Shown here: positions 62,695 to 64,000 of the stretch, piece by piece
Numbering within the stretch: position 1 is the stretch's first letter
Layout: every line of letters begins with the position of its first letter
Assembly (NCBI GenBank): GCA_963747405.1
Contig: CAVVFG010000014.1
Coordinates: 1-64,000, forward strand
DNA length: 64,000 bases
From: Fodinibacter sp963747405
Lineage (GTDB): Bacteria > Actinomycetota > Actinomycetes > Actinomycetales > Dermatophilaceae
Reading direction: 5' to 3'
Position numbers and translations under genes: made by a program
Notes under the pieces: generated by a model
Databases searched by the model: none
The model's input: the letters and a program-made list of their open reading frames with translations, nothing else
What the model was told of the DNA's origin: nothing

Positions 62695-63545
62695 TGCGTC
62701 GGCCGAGCCTGCAGGACACCATGGCAGCCTTCGATGCGGCGCTGGTGAGGGCGCCGCTTGCCGAACCGCCGTTCGCGGTCAGGGGCGGCGTGGACCTCGG
62801 CACCGCGTACGTCGTGCTGGTGGCACTCGACGGCGACGACCGGCCCCTCGCTGCGGCGTACGAGCCTGCGGACGTGGTCCGCGACGGCGTCGTCACCGAC
62901 TACCTGGGTGCGGTCGACGTCCTGCGCCGCCTGAGGAGGCAGGTGGAGGACCGGCTGGGGGTGCCCGTCCCCGGAGCGCACGGCGCCTTCCCGCCCGGCG
63001 TCGCGACGGGGTCCGTACGGGCCGTGCGCCATGTCATCGAGGCAGCCGGGCTGGAGTGCACCGGCCTGGTGGACGAACCGAGTGCCGCCAACGCCGTGCT
63101 CCGGCTGCGCGACGGTGTCGTGGTCGACATCGGTGGGGGAACGACCGGTGTCGCAGTCGTCCAGGACGGCGAGGTCGTCCACACCGCCGACGAGGCCACG
63201 GGAGGCACGCACCTCACTTTGGTGATCGCCGGTGCCCTCGGCGTCACCGTGGAGGAGGCCGAGCGGCTGAAGAAGGACCCGGACGAGCAGTCCCGGCTCT
63301 TCCCGCTCGTCCGCCCGGTGATGGAGAAGGTCGCCTCGATCGTGTCGACCAACTCCAGGGGCTGGCCGGTGCCGAAGGTGTACCTCGTGGGCGGGAGCGC
63401 GGCGTTCCCCGGCTTCGCCGACGTGGTGTCGCAGGCCTCGGGCCTCGACACCGTCGTGCCGGTGGCGCCGTTGTTCGTCACCCCGCTCGGTATCGCCCGC
63501 TGCGCCCCCGCCATCGAGGTGGGCTACCGATCGGGCTACGGGTGA
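62694..63545 (+). CDS. eutJ: EutJ-type chaperone (ASKHA fold)
   Basis: 283 aa DnaK/MreB-like protein. GGVDLGTAYVVLVALDG is the phosphate-1 loop, VVVDIGGGTTGVAVVQDG phosphate-2, and VYLVGGSAAFPGFADVV the adenosine motif; LVDEPSAANAVLRL connects them. No substrate-binding tail, as usual for EutJ. Thought to aid folding or assembly of compartment enzymes. ATG 62694 overlaps the eutQ stop by one base. Confidence 0.92.
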   Translation: MRRPSLQDTMAAFDAALVRAPLAEPPFAVRGGVDLGTAYVVLVALDGDDRPLAAAYEPADVVRDGVVTDYLGAVDVLRRLRRQVEDRLGVPVPGAHGAFPPGVATGSVRAVRHVIEAAGLECTGLVDEPSAANAVLRLRDGVVVDIGGGTTGVAVVQDGEVVHTADEATGGTHLTLVIAGALGVTVEEAERLKKDPDEQSRLFPLVRPVMEKVASIVSTNSRGWPVPKVYLVGGSAAFPGFADVVSQASGLDTVVPVAPLFVTPLGIARCAPAIEVGYRSGYG

Positions 63546-63605
63546 GTCCCCGGCGAGGCGCAGTCCCCCCAGGCCCCATGACCCCCACGAAGGAGAAGTG
63601 TCCCC

Positions 63606-64000
63606 ATGGCCGATGAGTTCGAGCTCCGCGCCTACTGCTACCTGGACCGGATGCAGCCGCAGTACGCCTCCTTCGTCGGCACGGTGACCCAGGGCGACCT
63701 GCCCATCGAGGGCATGGCCGCGCTGTACGTCGAGATGGCGCCGGGCAACCACGTGTTCCGGGTCGTCGACGTCGCCGTCAAGGCGACCATGGCCCGCCCG
63801 GGCGCCCAGATCGTCGAACGCCAGTTCGGCATGTTCGAGCTGCACGAGGACTCCCAGGCCGAGGTGCTGCAGGCCGGCGAGGCCGTCCTGCGTGAGCTCG
63901 ACCTCGACGTCACCGCCCGCAAGAAGCCACAGATCGCCTCGATGCAGGTCATCACCAACGTCAGCCCCTATCAGTCCCAGCTGCTGAACCGGTTCACCCG
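63606..64000 (+). CDS. Second tandem-BMC shell protein (partial, runs off the window)
   Basis: The first 131 codons are visible. ELRAYCYLDRMQPQYASFVG, TVTQGDLPIEGMAALYVEMAPG, VFRVVDVAVKATMARPGAQIVERQFG and MFELHEDSQAEVLQAGEAVL form one BMC domain. KKPQIASMQVITNVSPYQSQLLNR starts the linker to a second domain expected past the edge. The sequence differs from EutL and recalls BMC-T proteins of the Rhodococcus/Mycobacterium microcompartment loci (from memory, not searched). AAGGAG is 8 nt before ATG 63606. Confidence 0.82.
   Translation, partial: MADEFELRAYCYLDRMQPQYASFVGTVTQGDLPIEGMAALYVEMAPGNHVFRVVDVAVKATMARPGAQIVERQFGMFELHEDSQAEVLQAGEAVLRELDLDVTARKKPQIASMQVITNVSPYQSQLLNRFT

Overview
This window reads as chromosome from a high-GC actinobacterium, most likely Micrococcales and probably near Intrasporangiaceae/Dermatophilaceae. 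The family placement is inference. It rests on very high GC with GTG/TTG starts, many leaderless-looking genes, and a nucleoside-salvage neighbourhood (amidohydrolase, cdd, deoA, add, pmmB, purine nucleoside phosphorylase, lpdA) that recalls the Mycobacterium lpdA-to-cdd region.

Layout. 1-5.7 kb is a graveyard of mobile DNA. An ISL3 transposase broken by frameshifts carries an apparently intact group II intron with a reverse transcriptase (425-2602). The ISL3 end abuts a frameshifted 5' half of an IS110 transposase, then a frameshifted methyltransferase and another ISL3 scrap. 5.7-11.2 kb is one edge of an exopolysaccharide locus: FkbM methyltransferase, polyprenyl-phosphate sugar transferase, UDP-glucuronate decarboxylase, low-molecular-weight tyrosine phosphatase and a Wzz/BY-kinase fusion. 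11.3-24 kb is mixed core genome: propeller-like protein, xthA, galK, trpS, manC, a DUF222/HNH gene under a LexA-type box, and an ABC exporter with a GbsR/MarR-type regulator.

23.1-27.5 kb and 37.7-45.2 kb form a split nucleoside-salvage set: M20 amidohydrolase, cdd, deoA and add on the plus strand; uridine kinase, two ALDH-family genes, deoC, phosphosugar mutase and purine nucleoside phosphorylase on the minus strand. Between them lies the actinobacterial RDD / SpoIIM / DUF58 / MoxR / DUF4350 / DUF4129 membrane block and a GGDEF-EAL protein. 46-53.7 kb has a fasciclin lipoprotein, a GT39-type glycosyltransferase, an iron/polyamine-type ABC importer and an LpdA-like quinone reductase.

53.7-64 kb is the 5' part of an ethanolamine-utilisation bacterial microcompartment locus: eat, eutN, eutA, eutB, eutC, eutL, eutE, eutM, eutQ, eutJ and a second tandem-BMC shell gene running off the end. 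The imported substrate is split by EutBC into acetaldehyde and ammonia inside a shell built from EutL, EutM, EutN and the last gene. EutE converts acetaldehyde to acetyl-CoA. EutA reactivates the B12 enzyme. EutE carries its likely encapsulation helix at the C-terminus instead of the N-terminus.

Three cross-cutting patterns deserve attention: (1) long near-perfect hairpins with shared stems placed just after stop codons; (2) tandem repeats that expand in frame inside galK, manC and a sugar transferase, one of which also occurs between genes; (3) a -10-like hexamer 6-8 nt before many start codons, predicting leaderless mRNAs.
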